DNA of 35,764 nt from Candidatus Merdivicinus intestinigallinarum (GCA_018713335.1 DVOW01000039.1:1-35764); one strand, 5' to 3'. Positions 8,272-18,879 are shown, counted from the first letter of the stretch. Notes: generated by a model not told the origin, from the sequence alone. Program-made: numbers and translations.

Positions 8272-9461
8272 GACAGCCGCACCTCCACCAGATCTTCATT
8301 GACCACATATACCGTTGGGATGCCGCGCTTGACAGCGTACCGGCGGCTTTCGTCAAAGGTGTCGAAAGTGCTGAATTCCGCGCAGAAGCCGTGGGAAACC
8401 AGTTTCCGGATCTCCAAGAGGGCCTTGACCTCATATCCTTCCTCGGCAAAAACCAATACGTCCGGTACGGGGTTTTTAGGCATGGACGGAAGCAACACCT
8501 TGGCCACCGCGTCCACATTAATGGAAAAACCAACCGCCGGTTCGTCCTTGCCGTAATCGGACAGCAGGCTGTCGTAGCGGCCCCCCTGCAAGGCAGTGGT
8601 GCCCAGGCCCTCGATATACCCCTTGAAAACAATGCCGGTATAATAGTCCGTCCGGTTGACGATCCCCAGATCCAGGGAAACCCGGTCCCCCAATCCCAGC
8701 TCCGCCAAAGAATGATAAAGGCTCCGCAGGGCGTCCAGAAAGGGCATCAATTCCGGGCAATCTAAAGTGGATGCAGCTTCATCCAGCACTTCTTCCCCGC
8801 CGAACAGCGCCGGCAGCTTTTTCAAGGCGGCGGCAGTCTTTTTATCCTCCATTTTGTCCAGCATATCGTTTAACGCCGGATAATTCTTATTTTGGATCAG
8901 GGTCCGGACCTCTTCCGTCTGCTCCGTGTCAAGATGCAGTTTCTGAATCAGCGTGCTGAAAAAGCCGATATGCCCGATTTCCAGCCGGAAGTCGTCCAGT
9001 TCGCAGCTTTGCAGGGCTTCTAGAGCCAGAACCAGCACCTCCAGGTCGGTGCGTTTTCCGCCCGCGCCGATGATCTCCACCCCAATCTGCGGGACCTCAT
9101 CGCTTCGGCCGGTCAAGGCAGGCGTCATGGTGTAAATATTCTGGCTGTAATAAAGCCGCAGGGGCCTTGCCTGGTCCCGGAGCCGGGTCGCCGCCAGCCG
9201 GGCAATGGGCATGGTCAAGTCCGGCTTCAACGCCAGCAGCCGCCCCTTATGGTCAATGAGTTTATAAATGGTTTCCTGAGAAACGCCGTGGGATTCCGAG
9301 CTGAATACATCGTAAAACTCGATGCCAGGGGTGATCACCTCAGAAAATCCCCTGGAGATGAACAAATCCTTGATTTTTGCCTCCACCTTCCGGCGGGCAG
9401 CGCAGTCCTCAAACAGGATATCACGGGTCCCTTCAGGCGTAATAAATTTATTCTTATGCAT
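8268..9461 (-). CDS. hisZ: ATP phosphoribosyltransferase regulatory subunit
   Basis: A 397-residue histidyl-tRNA-synthetase-like protein without the full tRNA-binding features. It begins with ITPEGTRDILFEDC and contains the class II motif 2 region (LKPDLTMPIARLAATR, RLYYSQNIYT). Short HisG plus HisZ forms the hetero-octamer that carries histidine feedback. First gene of the operon, directly behind a strong promoter. The ATG at 9461 is the only sensible start, because upstream in-frame codons give no ATG, GTG or TTG. The good ribosome binding site (9489-9496) lies about 27 bases away, with a small hairpin between. Confidence 0.95.
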   Translation of the reverse strand: MHKNKFITPEGTRDILFEDCAARRKVEAKIKDLFISRGFSEVITPGIEFYDVFSSESHGVSQETIYKLIDHKGRLLALKPDLTMPIARLAATRLRDQARPLRLYYSQNIYTMTPALTGRSDEVPQIGVEIIGAGGKRTDLEVLVLALEALQSCELDDFRLEIGHIGFFSTLIQKLHLDTEQTEEVRTLIQNKNYPALNDMLDKMEDKKTAAALKKLPALFGGEEVLDEAASTLDCPELMPFLDALRSLYHSLAELGLGDRVSLDLGIVNRTDYYTGIVFKGYIEGLGTTALQGGRYDSLLSDYGKDEPAVGFSINVDAVAKVLLPSMPKNPVPDVLVFAEEGYEVKALLEIRKLVSHGFCAEFSTFDTFDESRRYAVKRGIPTVYVVNEDLVEVRLS

Positions 9462-9470
9462 AGTCGGTCT

Positions 9471-9496
9471 TTTCCGGAACGGAAACTGCCCCTCCT
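9471..9496 (-). promoter_or_regulatory. Distant Shine-Dalgarno of hisZ with intervening hairpin
   Basis: On the minus strand AGGAGGGG (9489-9496) is the only strong ribosome binding site before hisZ, but it lies 27 bases from the ATG. Between them is TTTCCG-TTC-CGGAAA (9471-9485), a 6-bp inverted repeat. If folded, this would bring the site within a normal distance of the start. Alternatively the repeat is a protein-binding site. Both readings are inference. Confidence 0.4.
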
Positions 9497-9516
9497 TTTC
9501 GCTTTACTGTGATAAT

Positions 9517-9545
9517 ATGATAACACACAAAATCGGCGCTGTCAA
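9517..9545 (-). promoter_or_regulatory. Sigma-A promoter of the his operon
   Basis: Minus strand: consensus TTGACA (9540-9545), a 17-base spacer, and TATCAT (9517-9522). The predicted start of transcription is near 9510, giving a leader of only about 50 bases. That is too short for a T-box or a classic histidine leader-peptide attenuator. It lies in the 94-bp gap after polC. Confidence 0.85.
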
Positions 9546-9555
9546 GAATTATTTC

Positions 9556-12500
9556 TCAGAAGGAAAACAGCGTCATTTGGCTGGACTGGGGCAAATCCTT
9601 GGTAACGCCCAGCTGCTGCAGGGTATCGCACAAGGATTTAGAAATCCCTGCCCGGGTCTGCACTTCCTCTACGGAGATATACTCGCCCTGTTTCCCCGCT
9701 TCCATCAAGCTGTAAGCGGCGGCGTCCCCTAACCCCTTAATGGCGTTGAAAGGCAGGCGGATTTTGCCGTCCTCGATTTGGTATTTGGTGGCGTGGGATT
9801 TATACAGGTCGATATTCAAAAACTCATATCCCCGGCAGAGCATTTCATTGATAATCAAAAGGGTGTTGTAAACGTCCTCCTCCTTGACGGAACGGTCCAT
9901 ATCTTTCAGCTGCAAAATCCGGGCCCGGACCGCTTCCTTGCCGGCCAATGCCGATTCCACCTCAAAGTCGCCGCCTCGCACGGTGAAGAAAGCCGCGTAG
10001 TAGGCCAACGGCTCATGGACCTTGTACCAGGCCAGCCGGATTGCCGCGATAACATAAGCGGCGGCGTGGGCCTTGGGGAACATGTACTTGATTTTTAAGC
10101 AGCTTTCAATGTACCATTCCGGCACGTCATGGGCCCGCATATCCTCTTTCATTTCCTCGGTGAGCAGCTTGGGGGCTTTGCCCTTTCGGGTGATTTCCAT
10201 GATTTTAAAGGCCAGCTTCGGCTCCATCCCCTTGTGGAGAAGGTAGGTCATGATGCTGTCACGGGTCCCGATCACGTTGGAAATGGTGCAGGTTTTGGAG
10301 TCGATCAGATCTTTGGCGTTGCCCAGCCAAACGTCCGTCCCGTGGGAAAGGCCGGAAATCTGCAAAAGGTCGGCGAAGTTTTTGGGCTGCGCCTCCAAAA
10401 GCATGCCCCTTACAAAGGGAGTACCCATTTCCGGCAGGGAAAGGGTGCCGGTTTCACTGAAGATCTCGTCCGGCGTGACCCCTAACGCCTCCGTAGAGGT
10501 GAAAAGGCTGAACACCGCCGGATCGCTCATGGAAACCTTCATGACGCTGATGCCGGTCAAGTCCTCGATGTGCCGGTACAGGGTGGGAACATCGTGTCCC
10601 AGTTCGTCCAGCTTCAGGATGGTGTCATGAAGGGAGTGGAAGTCGAAGTGCGTAGTCAAAATGTCGCTGTCCGCTTTGTCCGCCGGATGCTGGATAGGGG
10701 TAAAGTCGTAGACCTCGTAATCCGAGGGGATAACCACCATGCCGCCGGGATGCTGGCCGGTAGTCCGCTTGACACCGGTACAGCCCTGGGCCAGACGCAG
10801 TTCCTCGGCCTTATGGATGACCTTCCCCCGTTCCTCCAAATATTTCAGCACAAACCCAAAAGCGGTTTTTTCCGCAACGGTGGAGATGGTACCTGCTTTG
10901 AAAACGTGGTCGGTACCGAAAAGCTCCTCCGTGTACCGGTGGACATAGCTCTGATATTCGCCGGAAAAGTTCAAGTCAATATCCGGCTCCTTGTCACCGT
11001 CGAAGCCTAGGAACGTTTCAAAGGGGATGTCGTGGCCGTCCTGGTCCATTTTTGTGCCGCAGACGGGGCATTCTTTAGGAGGCAGGTCAAAGCCGGAGCC
11101 GATACTGCCGTCGGTGAAAAACTCACTATGCTTGCATTCGGGGCAGACATAATGAGGGGCTAAGGGATTTACCTCGGAAATCCCCGCCATGGTGGCCACA
11201 AAGGAGGAGCCAACGGACCCTCGGGAACCGACCAGATAGCCGTGCTCCACGGAATAATGCACCAGCTTCTGCGCGATCATGTACATAACGGAGAACCCGT
11301 GCTTAATAATAGAGTCCAGCTCCCGCTGCAAGCGGGTGCCTACGATTTCCGGCACAGGGTCGCCGTAAATTTCCTTGGCCTTGTTCCAGGTAATAGTCTG
11401 GATATCCTCGTCGGCCCCTTCGATGCTGGGCGGAAATGTTCCTTTTGGAATGGGACGAATATCCGGCTCGATCATATCGGCGATTTTCTGAGGGTTTTCA
11501 ATGACCACTTCCCGGGCCTTTTCTTCTCCTAAATAATCAAATTCCGCCAGCATTTCGTCTGTTGTCCGCAAAAACAAGGGGGCCTGCAAATCCGCGTCCT
11601 GGAAGCCCATCCCGGCCATGAGAATCGACCGGAAAATGGCGTCCTCTTTATTTAAGAAATGGACATCGCAGGTGGCTACTACCGGCTTGCCCAGCTTTTC
11701 GCCAATGCGGCAGATCAGGCGGTTGTTTTCCATCAGCTGCTCCCGGCTGGCCACGGTGCCGTCCCGCAGCATGAATTCGTTGTTCCCAAGGGGCTGGATT
11801 TCCAGATAATCGTAAAAATCCGCAATATCGCAGAGCTCCTCAAAGCTCTTCCCTGCCAATATCGCCCTGTAAAGCTCTCCCGCTTCACAGGCGCTGCCAA
11901 TCAGCAATCCTTCCCGATACTTCTTCAATTCGCTCTTTGGCGTGCGCGGGTGACGGTAATAATACTGGGTATGGCCCATGGAAACCAGACGGTACAGGTT
12001 CTTTAAGCCCGCCTGGTTTTTTACCAGCAGGATCTGGTGATAACTGCGGAGTTGTTTGGGATCGCCGCCGCCTGCCGCCTGATTGATATTCCCTAAGGAA
12101 TGGACATCTTTTTCAGCGGCCAGCTTTTCCAGCATTTTCTGGAAAATTTTCGCCAGCATTTCTGCGTCGTCGCAGGCCCGGTGGTGGTTAAATTCTCCTA
12201 AGTTCAAATGCTTCGCCAGGATATCCAATTTGTGCCGTTTCAGCTCCGGGTACAAGGCTCGGGCCAGCACTACAGTATCCAGGTAAGTGTGGGGCAAAGT
12301 TTTTCCGGACCGGCGGGCCGCCGCATTCAAGAAGCTCATGTCAAAGGGGGCGTTATGAGCAATCAGCGGCCGGTTCCCGGCAAATTCCAGGAATTTTTCC
12401 AGCGCCTCTTTTTCTGAAGGGGCGTCTGCCACCATATCGTCCCGGATACCGGTCAGCTCCACGATTTTGGGAGGGATGGGTTTTTCCGGATTCACAAAGG

Positions 12501-13920
12501 TGTTAAAGCGCTCCGCAATTTCACCGTTTTTGAGAAGCACCGCGCCGATTTCCGTCAGACGTTCACTTTGGGCGCTGAGGCCGGTGGTTTCGGTGTCAAA
12601 AACAATAAATTCCCCGTCAAAGGGCGTGTCATCTCCGCCTGTGACCGCTTCCACGCTGTCATTGACAAAATAAGCCTCCACGCCGTAAATCACTTTGAAA
12701 TCCGCGCCGCCCTTGCGGATGTCTTCCACGGCGTTCATGGCGTCCGGGAATGCCTGCACCACGCCATGGTCTGTGATGGCAATGGCTTTATGGCCCCATT
12801 TATAAGCGGTTTTCACAATGTCCGCTGTTTCTGAAACACCGTCCATCATGGACATTTTGGTGTGGCAGTGAAGCTCAACCCGTTTTTGTTCCGCTTCATC
12901 CAAACGGGGTTCTTTATCCAAAATCATGATGTCATAGGGCTTGATGGAGATTTCCTTGTCGTATTTGTCATCTACCACTTCGCCCCGGACCATGATCGTG
13001 GCTCCTTTTTTCAAAGGCCCGTATTTTTCCTCATTGTCCACGCTGTCAATGATCTTAATGGTGTTGCTGGAGGTGTAGTCGGTGAAATTATAGGTCAAGA
13101 TCACCTTGTCCCCGGCCCGAGTCACCTTGGATTCGGCGGTAAAAATATCCCCCCAAACCACAACGGTGCCGCTGCTGGCAGTTAATTCCGTCATAGACAC
13201 CGGCTGATCTGTGATTTTTTTGCCTTTGAGCAGCTTGGCGTTCTTTTTAAAATGGAGCGCGGTAAAATCGACGGTAATATCTTCCGGCGTATCCTTAACC
13301 GCCCCGCCCCGCCGGGGATACCCGCCGCCGTTCCCATTGTTCCCGCCGTTCCAGCGGGGAGCCGCAGGTTTGGCCTGTACATGGACGGGAGCCGGTTCCG
13401 GCGCCTTCATAACCATGGGAGCCGGAGGAATCAGCGGTTCCTCCACCTGCACCACGCCGTCAAAGACCACTTCCACCCGCAGGCTGAACAATTCCTGGAT
13501 GACCCGTTCCAGCAATTTGTCTGCTTCCGCCTGCAAAAGGATGTCCCGGCCGCCGTTTTGCAGGCGGACCGTCAGGCGGTCTTCCTCCAGCACAGCCTCC
13601 GCGCCGTCAAAAAAGCCGTTGACGATCCCGCTGCGGCTTTTCAGTTCTGTCACCAGGGACGGGAAACAATCGATGGAGAAAAGCGTCGGCAGATATTTCA
13701 TTTGAATCCGCACCCGTTTTAGCCCGGCTTTCTGCGCGATGGACTGCCCGCATTCCCGCACATGGTCCGTTTCAATAAACCGCTGGCTTTTGGCGGTAAT
13801 CATCAGGTCCTGGGCTTCCCGGTCCGCGTCAATGCGCAGGATCTCACATTCCCGAAAGAGGGAAAAAAACGGTTCTGTCAAAAAATCGCCGAAGATATAC
13901 TCAAAGCTGGTCTGCTGCAT
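9556..13920 (-). CDS. polC: DNA polymerase III alpha subunit, PolC type
   Basis: A 1454-residue Gram-positive replicative polymerase. From the N-terminus come domain I (about 1-165), a Pro- and Gly/Asn-rich linker (about 165-207), an OB-fold (about 235-335) and a PHP domain beginning [14 protein letters not shown] near 348. A DEDD proofreading exonuclease is inserted from about 437 ([12 protein letters not shown], metal ligands D442 and E444). The rest of the PHP and the polymerase core follow. A four-cysteine zinc site (CPEC and CPVC) lies near 925-960, and the catalytic aspartates are in [13 protein letters not shown] near 978. The last residues, QMTLFSF, resemble a beta-clamp-binding peptide. 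Its start overlaps the ispG stop by one base (TAATG). It is the last gene of the pyrH-to-polC cluster, as in Bacillus and Clostridia. Confidence 0.98.
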   Translation of the reverse strand: MQQTSFEYIFGDFLTEPFFSLFRECEILRIDADREAQDLMITAKSQRFIETDHVRECGQSIAQKAGLKRVRIQMKYLPTLFSIDCFPSLVTELKSRSGIVNGFFDGAEAVLEEDRLTVRLQNGGRDILLQAEADKLLERVIQELFSLRVEVVFDGVVQVEEPLIPPAPMVMKAPEPAPVHVQAKPAAPRWNGGNNGNGGGYPRRGGAVKDTPEDITVDFTALHFKKNAKLLKGKKITDQPVSMTELTASSGTVVVWGDIFTAESKVTRAGDKVILTYNFTDYTSSNTIKIIDSVDNEEKYGPLKKGATIMVRGEVVDDKYDKEISIKPYDIMILDKEPRLDEAEQKRVELHCHTKMSMMDGVSETADIVKTAYKWGHKAIAITDHGVVQAFPDAMNAVEDIRKGGADFKVIYGVEAYFVNDSVEAVTGGDDTPFDGEFIVFDTETTGLSAQSERLTEIGAVLLKNGEIAERFNTFVNPEKPIPPKIVELTGIRDDMVADAPSEKEALEKFLEFAGNRPLIAHNAPFDMSFLNAAARRSGKTLPHTYLDTVVLARALYPELKRHKLDILAKHLNLGEFNHHRACDDAEMLAKIFQKMLEKLAAEKDVHSLGNINQAAGGGDPKQLRSYHQILLVKNQAGLKNLYRLVSMGHTQYYYRHPRTPKSELKKYREGLLIGSACEAGELYRAILAGKSFEELCDIADFYDYLEIQPLGNNEFMLRDGTVASREQLMENNRLICRIGEKLGKPVVATCDVHFLNKEDAIFRSILMAGMGFQDADLQAPLFLRTTDEMLAEFDYLGEEKAREVVIENPQKIADMIEPDIRPIPKGTFPPSIEGADEDIQTITWNKAKEIYGDPVPEIVGTRLQRELDSIIKHGFSVMYMIAQKLVHYSVEHGYLVGSRGSVGSSFVATMAGISEVNPLAPHYVCPECKHSEFFTDGSIGSGFDLPPKECPVCGTKMDQDGHDIPFETFLGFDGDKEPDIDLNFSGEYQSYVHRYTEELFGTDHVFKAGTISTVAEKTAFGFVLKYLEERGKVIHKAEELRLAQGCTGVKRTTGQHPGGMVVIPSDYEVYDFTPIQHPADKADSDILTTHFDFHSLHDTILKLDELGHDVPTLYRHIEDLTGISVMKVSMSDPAVFSLFTSTEALGVTPDEIFSETGTLSLPEMGTPFVRGMLLEAQPKNFADLLQISGLSHGTDVWLGNAKDLIDSKTCTISNVIGTRDSIMTYLLHKGMEPKLAFKIMEITRKGKAPKLLTEEMKEDMRAHDVPEWYIESCLKIKYMFPKAHAAAYVIAAIRLAWYKVHEPLAYYAAFFTVRGGDFEVESALAGKEAVRARILQLKDMDRSVKEEDVYNTLLIINEMLCRGYEFLNIDLYKSHATKYQIEDGKIRLPFNAIKGLGDAAAYSLMEAGKQGEYISVEEVQTRAGISKSLCDTLQQLGVTKDLPQSSQMTLFSF

Positions 13921-14984
13921 TACTGTGTCCCCTTTTCATCCATCCGTTCAATTTCCGCAAACAATTCTTCCACAATCCGGTTTTCCGGCACTTTGCGCAG
14001 GATCTCTCCCTTTTTGAACAATACGGCGCAGCCGTCGCCGCCGGCAATGCCGATATCCGCTTCCCTGGCTTCCCCGGGGCCATTGACGGCGCAGCCCATG
14101 ACCGCTACCCGGATGGGTTTTTTCACCGAAGCCAGCCGTTCTTCCACCTGGTTGGCCAGTTCAATCAGATTGATCCGCGTCCGCCCGCAGGTGGGGCAGG
14201 ATATGATTTGAGGCGCGTCCGGGCAAAGGTCCAGAGCTTTTAAAATGTCCCGGGCAGCCGCCACTTCCCGCACCGGATCCGCAGTCAGGGAAACCCGGAT
14301 AGTGTCGCCGATGCCGTCGGCCAGCAGGCTGCCGATGCCCACAGCGGATTTGATAAGCCCCATCCGTTCTGTTCCCGCCTCCGTCACCCCAAGGTGCAGA
14401 GGATAATCGCAGCAGGCCGCCAGTTTCCGGTAGGCTTCGATCATGGTCTGCACGTTGGAGGATTTCAGGGAAATGACGATTTGATGGAAGTCAAATTTTT
14501 CCAGCAGACGCGCGTTATAAAGGCCGCTTTCCACTAAAGCATCGGCAGTGGGCGCGCCGTATTTCGCAAGAATATGCTTTTCCAGGGAGCCGCTGTTGAC
14601 GCCGATGCGGATGGGCACATTCCGGTTGGCGCAGGCTTTGGCCACCGCGTGAATGCGGTCCTCGTCCCCGATATTCCCGGGGTTGATCCGAATTTTGTCC
14701 ACCCCAGCTTCCAGAGCTTCCAGGGCCAAACGGTAATCAAAATGGATATCCGCCACCAGCGGCGCTTTTACCTTCTCTTTGATGGCGGGAATCAAGGCCA
14801 CCGCTTCCCGATTGGGGATGGCGGCCCGGATGATCTCGCAGCCGGCCTTCTCCAGCGCCGCCGCCTGGGCCACGCTGCCGGGAATATCGGTACTGGGGAC
14901 ATTCAGCATGGACTGGATATAAATGGGGCCTGTCCCAAAGGTGAGGCTGCCCAGTTTTACTGGGGTAACAGTTCTTCGTGTCAT
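13920..14984 (-). CDS. ispG: 4-hydroxy-3-methylbut-2-enyl diphosphate synthase
   Basis: A 354-residue iron-sulfur enzyme of the MEP isoprenoid pathway, converting MEcPP to HMBPP using reduced ferredoxin or flavodoxin. The three cluster cysteines are in SCPTCGRT (about residues 262 and 265) and [11 protein letters not shown] (about 297), where the glutamate is the fourth ligand. The N-terminal TIM-barrel part starts [21 protein letters not shown] lies 7 bases before the ATG. Same pathway as dxr three genes upstream; both feed the uppS product. Confidence 0.98.
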   Translation of the reverse strand: MTRRTVTPVKLGSLTFGTGPIYIQSMLNVPSTDIPGSVAQAAALEKAGCEIIRAAIPNREAVALIPAIKEKVKAPLVADIHFDYRLALEALEAGVDKIRINPGNIGDEDRIHAVAKACANRNVPIRIGVNSGSLEKHILAKYGAPTADALVESGLYNARLLEKFDFHQIVISLKSSNVQTMIEAYRKLAACCDYPLHLGVTEAGTERMGLIKSAVGIGSLLADGIGDTIRVSLTADPVREVAAARDILKALDLCPDAPQIISCPTCGRTRINLIELANQVEERLASVKKPIRVAVMGCAVNGPGEAREADIGIAGGDGCAVLFKKGEILRKVPENRIVEELFAEIERMDEKGTQ

Positions 14985-15000
14985 TCAAATTCCTCCTTTT

Positions 15001-15036
15001 GAAAAACAGGAGCAGAAAACTCTGCCCCTGTTTTTC
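15001..15036 (-). terminator. Terminator-like stem-loop between rseP and ispG
   Basis: In the minus-strand RNA a 16-bp stem (15001-15016 with 15021-15036, including one G-U pair) closes a four-base loop. The 3' arm ends with a run of five U. It overlaps the rseP stop codon and sits just before the ispG ribosome binding site. It may reduce or tune read-through into ispG-polC, protect a processed RNA end, or end most rseP transcripts. Confidence 0.6.
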
Positions 15037-16060
15037 AGGTAACCAGCCGCCAAATATCGTGGAAGGCGACGACAATCATCAGTAAAATCAGCAAAGCAAA
15101 CCCGACCATATGGACATATCCTTCATATTCCGGCTTAATAGGCTTGCGCCGGATCGCCTCTACAATCAGAAACAAAAGCCGGCCGCCGTCCAAGGCGGGA
15201 ATGGGCAGCAGATTGAAGATGCCCACATTGATGGTGATAAACGCGGCCAGCAAAAGCAGGGAGGACACCCCCACAGACGCCGCCTGCCCCACCACCTGGG
15301 TCATGCCGATGGGGCCCGCCAGGTCATTGAGGGAAGCGTTGCCGGTAACCAGGTCCAAGAGGGATATCCAAACCAGCCGGGCCACGGACGCGGATTTCCG
15401 GATGGAATAACTGAGCACATTCCCAATGGTAATGGGTTCCCCCACTACCTTAAAATCCACAATCAGTGTATGGGAACCGTTTTCGTCCTCCTGGTACGCA
15501 AAAGCGACCTCCGGCAGTTCTACTTTTTCCCCGTTCCGGCGGACAACCATATCTACAACGCCGTCCGTATCCATCAAAAGCTGGTAGGCGATGTCGTTTT
15601 CCACCCAAATGGAACGGCCGTTGATTTCTAAGATCTCATCCCCCGCCTGGAGCCCGGAAGCCTGGGAGGAGGCGTTTTCGGAAAAAGACGCCACTGTATT
15701 GGAAGTAATGACATCGGAAGCGGCAGTGATTCCGACAATCAGCCCAAAGCCCAGAAGAAGGTTCATGACCGCACCGGCAACCACCACAGCCATTCGCTTC
15801 CAGACAACGGCATTGCAGAAGGCGTGGGGGTCCTCTGAGCCGGCGTCCTCCCCTTCCATGCTGCAAAAGCCGCCGATGGGGAATATGCGGATCGAATACA
15901 GGGTTTCCCCCTTTTGCCGGCGGAAAATCGCAGGGCCCATCCCCAAGGCAAATTCATTTACCCTGACCCCACTCCATTTGGCCATCAGGAAGTGGCCAAA
16001 TTCGTGGATGAAAATAATAACCAGAAAAATAACCAGAGTCAGCAGAATATTTACGAGCAT
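15035..16060 (-). CDS. rseP: RseP-type intramembrane zinc metalloprotease (site-2 protease)
   Basis: A 341-residue M50 protease of the cytoplasmic membrane. The zinc motif HEFGH (residues 19-23) lies in the first membrane helix. The second metal-ligand motif, NLLPIPALDGG, is in the third helix near residue 285. A single PDZ domain lies between (about 120-200, with GLQAGDEILEINGRSI). It cleaves membrane-bound regulators such as anti-sigma factors or leftover signal peptides. Position between dxr and ispG in the conserved cluster is typical (RasP/YluC in Bacillus). Confidence 0.95.
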   Translation of the reverse strand: MLVNILLTLVIFLVIIFIHEFGHFLMAKWSGVRVNEFALGMGPAIFRRQKGETLYSIRIFPIGGFCSMEGEDAGSEDPHAFCNAVVWKRMAVVVAGAVMNLLLGFGLIVGITAASDVITSNTVASFSENASSQASGLQAGDEILEINGRSIWVENDIAYQLLMDTDGVVDMVVRRNGEKVELPEVAFAYQEDENGSHTLIVDFKVVGEPITIGNVLSYSIRKSASVARLVWISLLDLVTGNASLNDLAGPIGMTQVVGQAASVGVSSLLLLAAFITINVGIFNLLPIPALDGGRLLFLIVEAIRRKPIKPEYEGYVHMVGFALLILLMIVVAFHDIWRLVT

Positions 16061-16084
16061 GGTTCCCTCCGATATAAAAAGATG

Positions 16085-17236
16085 TTATGCGATGCCGCAT
16101 ATAGAATGGACGGCCTCCCTGGCAGTCTTTTCCGCTTCCAGCACAGACGCCAAGGTAACCTTCTGCCCGGCGGGAAGCTCCAGCATTTTCGATACAGTAT
16201 CCCCAATTTGCAGGAAGGAAATTTTGCCGTTCAAAAAGAGCCGCACCAGCTCCTCGTTGGCGCTGTTTACCAGGGTTGGATACAGCCCGCCCATTTCAAC
16301 GGCTTTCAGTGCGGCGCCCAAACAGGAAAAAGTGTCCATGTCGGGCTTTGCAAAGGTCAGGCAGCCGTATTCCAAAAGGTCTAAGGGCTTCACCGCGCAG
16401 GGAAGCCTTTCCGGATAGGTCAGCGCATACTGGATGGGGATTTTCATATCCGGCGCACCCAGCTGGGCCAGCACCGCATGGTCGCAAAATTCCACCATGG
16501 AGTGGATGACGCTTTCCCGGTGGACCAGCACCTGAATTTGAGAGGGCTTCACGTCAAACAGCCACACCGCCTCGATGCACTCAAAGCCTTTGTTCATCAG
16601 GGTGGCGGAATCAATGGTGATTTTGGCGCCCATGCTCCAATTGGGGTGGCGCAGCGCCTGTTCTACAGTGACCCGGGCCAGCTCTTCCCGCGTTTTTCCA
16701 AAAAACGGGCCGCCGGACGCAGTCAACAGTATCTTATTCACTTCACAGCCGGAATATCCCTGCAAACATTGAAAAATCGCAGAATGCTCGCTGTCTACCG
16801 GCAGGATCCGCACGCCTTTTTCTTTGGCGGCCCGCATTACCAATTGGCCGCCGGTGACCAAAGTTTCCTTATTGGCCAGGGCGATGGTTTTGCCGGCTTC
16901 TATGGCCGCCAACGTGGGCTGAAGGCCCACCATGCCCACCACGGAATTTAAGCACAGCTCTGTCCCGGAAAGGGCGGCGGTATCGCAAAGGCCCTCCATA
17001 CCTCTGACAACACGGATATCCGTATCCGCCAGGCGGGCTTTCATGCCCAAGTAATGTCCCTCCGAATAAATACAGACCTGCTCCGGATGAAAGCGCCGGG
17101 CCTGCTCTTCCAGCAAAGCCTCATTAGAAAAGGCCGCAAGACCTTTTACCGGGATCCCATTGTTTTCACAGACTTCCAAAGCCTGCGTCCCAATGGAACC
17201 GGTGGAACCTAGAATTGTAATGGGTTGATGTTCCAC
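16085..17236 (-). CDS. dxr: 1-deoxy-D-xylulose-5-phosphate reductoisomerase
   Basis: A 383-residue NADPH enzyme converting DXP to MEP, the first committed step of the MEP pathway. The Rossmann motif GSTGSIG is at residues 10-16. ANKETLV, PVDSEHSAIFQ (metal ligands) and SMGAKITIDSATLMNKG are all present. The start is GTG at 17236, with AGGAGG five bases before it. It follows cdsA by 9 bp. Confidence 0.98.
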   Translation of the reverse strand: MEHQPITILGSTGSIGTQALEVCENNGIPVKGLAAFSNEALLEEQARRFHPEQVCIYSEGHYLGMKARLADTDIRVVRGMEGLCDTAALSGTELCLNSVVGMVGLQPTLAAIEAGKTIALANKETLVTGGQLVMRAAKEKGVRILPVDSEHSAIFQCLQGYSGCEVNKILLTASGGPFFGKTREELARVTVEQALRHPNWSMGAKITIDSATLMNKGFECIEAVWLFDVKPSQIQVLVHRESVIHSMVEFCDHAVLAQLGAPDMKIPIQYALTYPERLPCAVKPLDLLEYGCLTFAKPDMDTFSCLGAALKAVEMGGLYPTLVNSANEELVRLFLNGKISFLQIGDTVSKMLELPAGQKVTLASVLEAEKTAREAVHSICGIA

Positions 17237-17245
17237 GAAAACCTC

Positions 17246-18091
17246 CTACGAAAGCAGCGTGAATATAGGGAACGCGCGAAGCATCAGGTACAGCGTGGGA
17301 ACAACAAGCAGAAAGCTGTCAAAACGATCCATGACGCCTCCATGCCCCGGCATAATGGTGCCAAAATCCTTGATGCCCGTCTGCCGTTTGATCACGGACG
17401 CGGTCAGATCCCCGCAGATGCCGACCATGGAGCACACTGCGCCGATCAAAACCGCAGACCCGTAAGAAACCTGTACGATGGTGCCGTTTTCCCGCAGGAA
17501 CAGCGCGTATCCCCAGCAGAACAGGACAAAAAACAACACTGCAAAAACGATCCCGCCGATTGCGCCTTCCACTGTTTTGTGGGGGCTGATCAGCGGGCAC
17601 ATTTTATGCCGCCCGAATTTCCTGCCCACAAAATAAGCCGCCGAATCCGCCACCCAGGCCGCCACACAGGCTAAGAGCGTGTAAAAAAGGCCGTTCCCCG
17701 AATGGTCCCGGATGTAAATCAAAATCGAAAAGGCCAGCGGGACCAATAACGAAACAAAGGCCGCCGTTGTGATCTCGGTAAATTGCAGGGTCTGGTGTTT
17801 GATCAGCATTGCCCCCAGCATCAGCGCCAGATACGCAAGGGTTACATAAAAAAACGCTTTGCTGGAACCGATGGTGCGGACCGTATCATAAAAGGGCATG
17901 CTGGCCCCATACAAGACAGAGCAAATCAAAACGAACAGGTTTTTGACATATCCTGTAGAATGCAGGATCTCATAAACCGCAATGGCGGAAATCACCGCAA
18001 TCGCAGCATTAAAGACGAATGTTTCATAAAAAAACAAGACAACCAGCAGGATTACAAGCCCGATCATTGCTGAAATTACGCGTTGTTTCAT
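17246..18091 (-). CDS. cdsA: Phosphatidate cytidylyltransferase
   Basis: A 281-residue membrane enzyme making CDP-diacylglycerol from phosphatidate and CTP, the branch point of phospholipid synthesis. About eight hydrophobic segments are visible. The C-terminal CdsA signature is intact: GDLTASVIKRQTGIKDFG followed by MPGHGGVMDRFDS. The ATG at 18091 is chosen over an in-frame ATG at 18106 because GGAGG lies eight bases before 18091, whereas the earlier ATG overlaps that site. Confidence 0.96.
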   Translation of the reverse strand: MKQRVISAMIGLVILLVVLFFYETFVFNAAIAVISAIAVYEILHSTGYVKNLFVLICSVLYGASMPFYDTVRTIGSSKAFFYVTLAYLALMLGAMLIKHQTLQFTEITTAAFVSLLVPLAFSILIYIRDHSGNGLFYTLLACVAAWVADSAAYFVGRKFGRHKMCPLISPHKTVEGAIGGIVFAVLFFVLFCWGYALFLRENGTIVQVSYGSAVLIGAVCSMVGICGDLTASVIKRQTGIKDFGTIMPGHGGVMDRFDSFLLVVPTLYLMLRAFPIFTLLS

Positions 18092-18136
18092 CCCTGTTTC
18101 CTCCATTTGAGCTTATATCCATGATAACGGAAAGAA

Positions 18137-18161
18137 GCGCCTCTCGAAAAATGAGGGGCGC
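18137..18161 (-). terminator. Stem-loop between uppS and cdsA
   Basis: A 9-bp GC-rich stem with one mismatch (18137-18145 against 18153-18161) and a seven-base loop. On the minus strand it is followed by TTCTTT, a weak U-rich tract. On the plus strand it is followed by T6. It stands between two genes expected to be co-transcribed, so a partial terminator or RNA-processing element is likely. Confidence 0.45.
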
Positions 18162-18167
18162 CTTTTT

Positions 18168-18878
18168 TCAAATTCCGCCGAAACGGCGGTTCCTTTTCTG
18201 GAATTCCCTCAGTGCTTCCTCAAAATGCGACGGTTTAAAATCCGGCCAAAGAACCTCGTCCATAAAGACATATTCCGCATAGGCGCTTTGCCAGATCAAA
18301 AAATTGGACAGCCGGTATTCCCCACTGGGACGGATTATCAAATCCACATCCGGCTCATCTCCAGCGTACAGATTTTGGGAAAACAGTTCTTCCGTAATTT
18401 CCTCCGGCTGCAGTTCCCCGGCTTTTGCCTTCTGCGCCAGCTGGCGGGCAGCGTGCACAATCTCATCCCGGCCGCCGTAATTGATGGCCAGATTCAAAGT
18501 CAAACCGGTATTTTCCGCGCTGTTTTTTTCGGCCCTTTGCATTTTCCCCCGAATGTCCTGGTCAAAAACAGAAAGGTTCCCGATAAACCGAAGGCGGATG
18601 TTCTCATCCTTATAGCGTTCCACCTCGTCCAGATAATTCCGCAGCAGTTCGACTATAGAATCCACCTCATCCTTGGGGCGTTTCCAGTTTTCCGTGGAAA
18701 ATACGTACATGGTCATAAAGCGGATGCCCCGTTTATTGGCATAGCGCGCAATATTTTTAAAGGCTTCCGCTCCGGCGCGGTGCCCCATTTTCCTGGGCAA
18801 GCCCCGTTTTTTCGCCCACCTGCCGTTGCCGTCCATAATGATCCCAATATGGACCGGAAGGAGTTCCTTTTGCTCCAT
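18168..18878 (-). CDS. uppS: Isoprenyl transferase (undecaprenyl diphosphate synthase)
   Basis: A 236-residue cis-prenyltransferase that adds isopentenyl units to make the C55 lipid carrier for cell-wall precursors. The catalytic aspartate is D16 in IIMDGNGRWAKKRG. The FSTENWKRP block (about 71-79) and the C-terminal DLIIRPSGEYRLSNFL are diagnostic. The start lies one base beyond the frr stop, so the two are closely coupled. Exact chain length of the product cannot be read from the sequence. Confidence 0.97.
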   Translation of the reverse strand: MEQKELLPVHIGIIMDGNGRWAKKRGLPRKMGHRAGAEAFKNIARYANKRGIRFMTMYVFSTENWKRPKDEVDSIVELLRNYLDEVERYKDENIRLRFIGNLSVFDQDIRGKMQRAEKNSAENTGLTLNLAINYGGRDEIVHAARQLAQKAKAGELQPEEITEELFSQNLYAGDEPDVDLIIRPSGEYRLSNFLIWQSAYAEYVFMDEVLWPDFKPSHFEEALREFQKRNRRFGGI

Positions 18879-18879
18879 A

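Noticed and set aside
9335-9526. A 63-codon minus-strand frame that could be a leader peptide before hisZ
   Set aside because: Its start lies inside the -10 box of the his promoter and it has no run of His codons.
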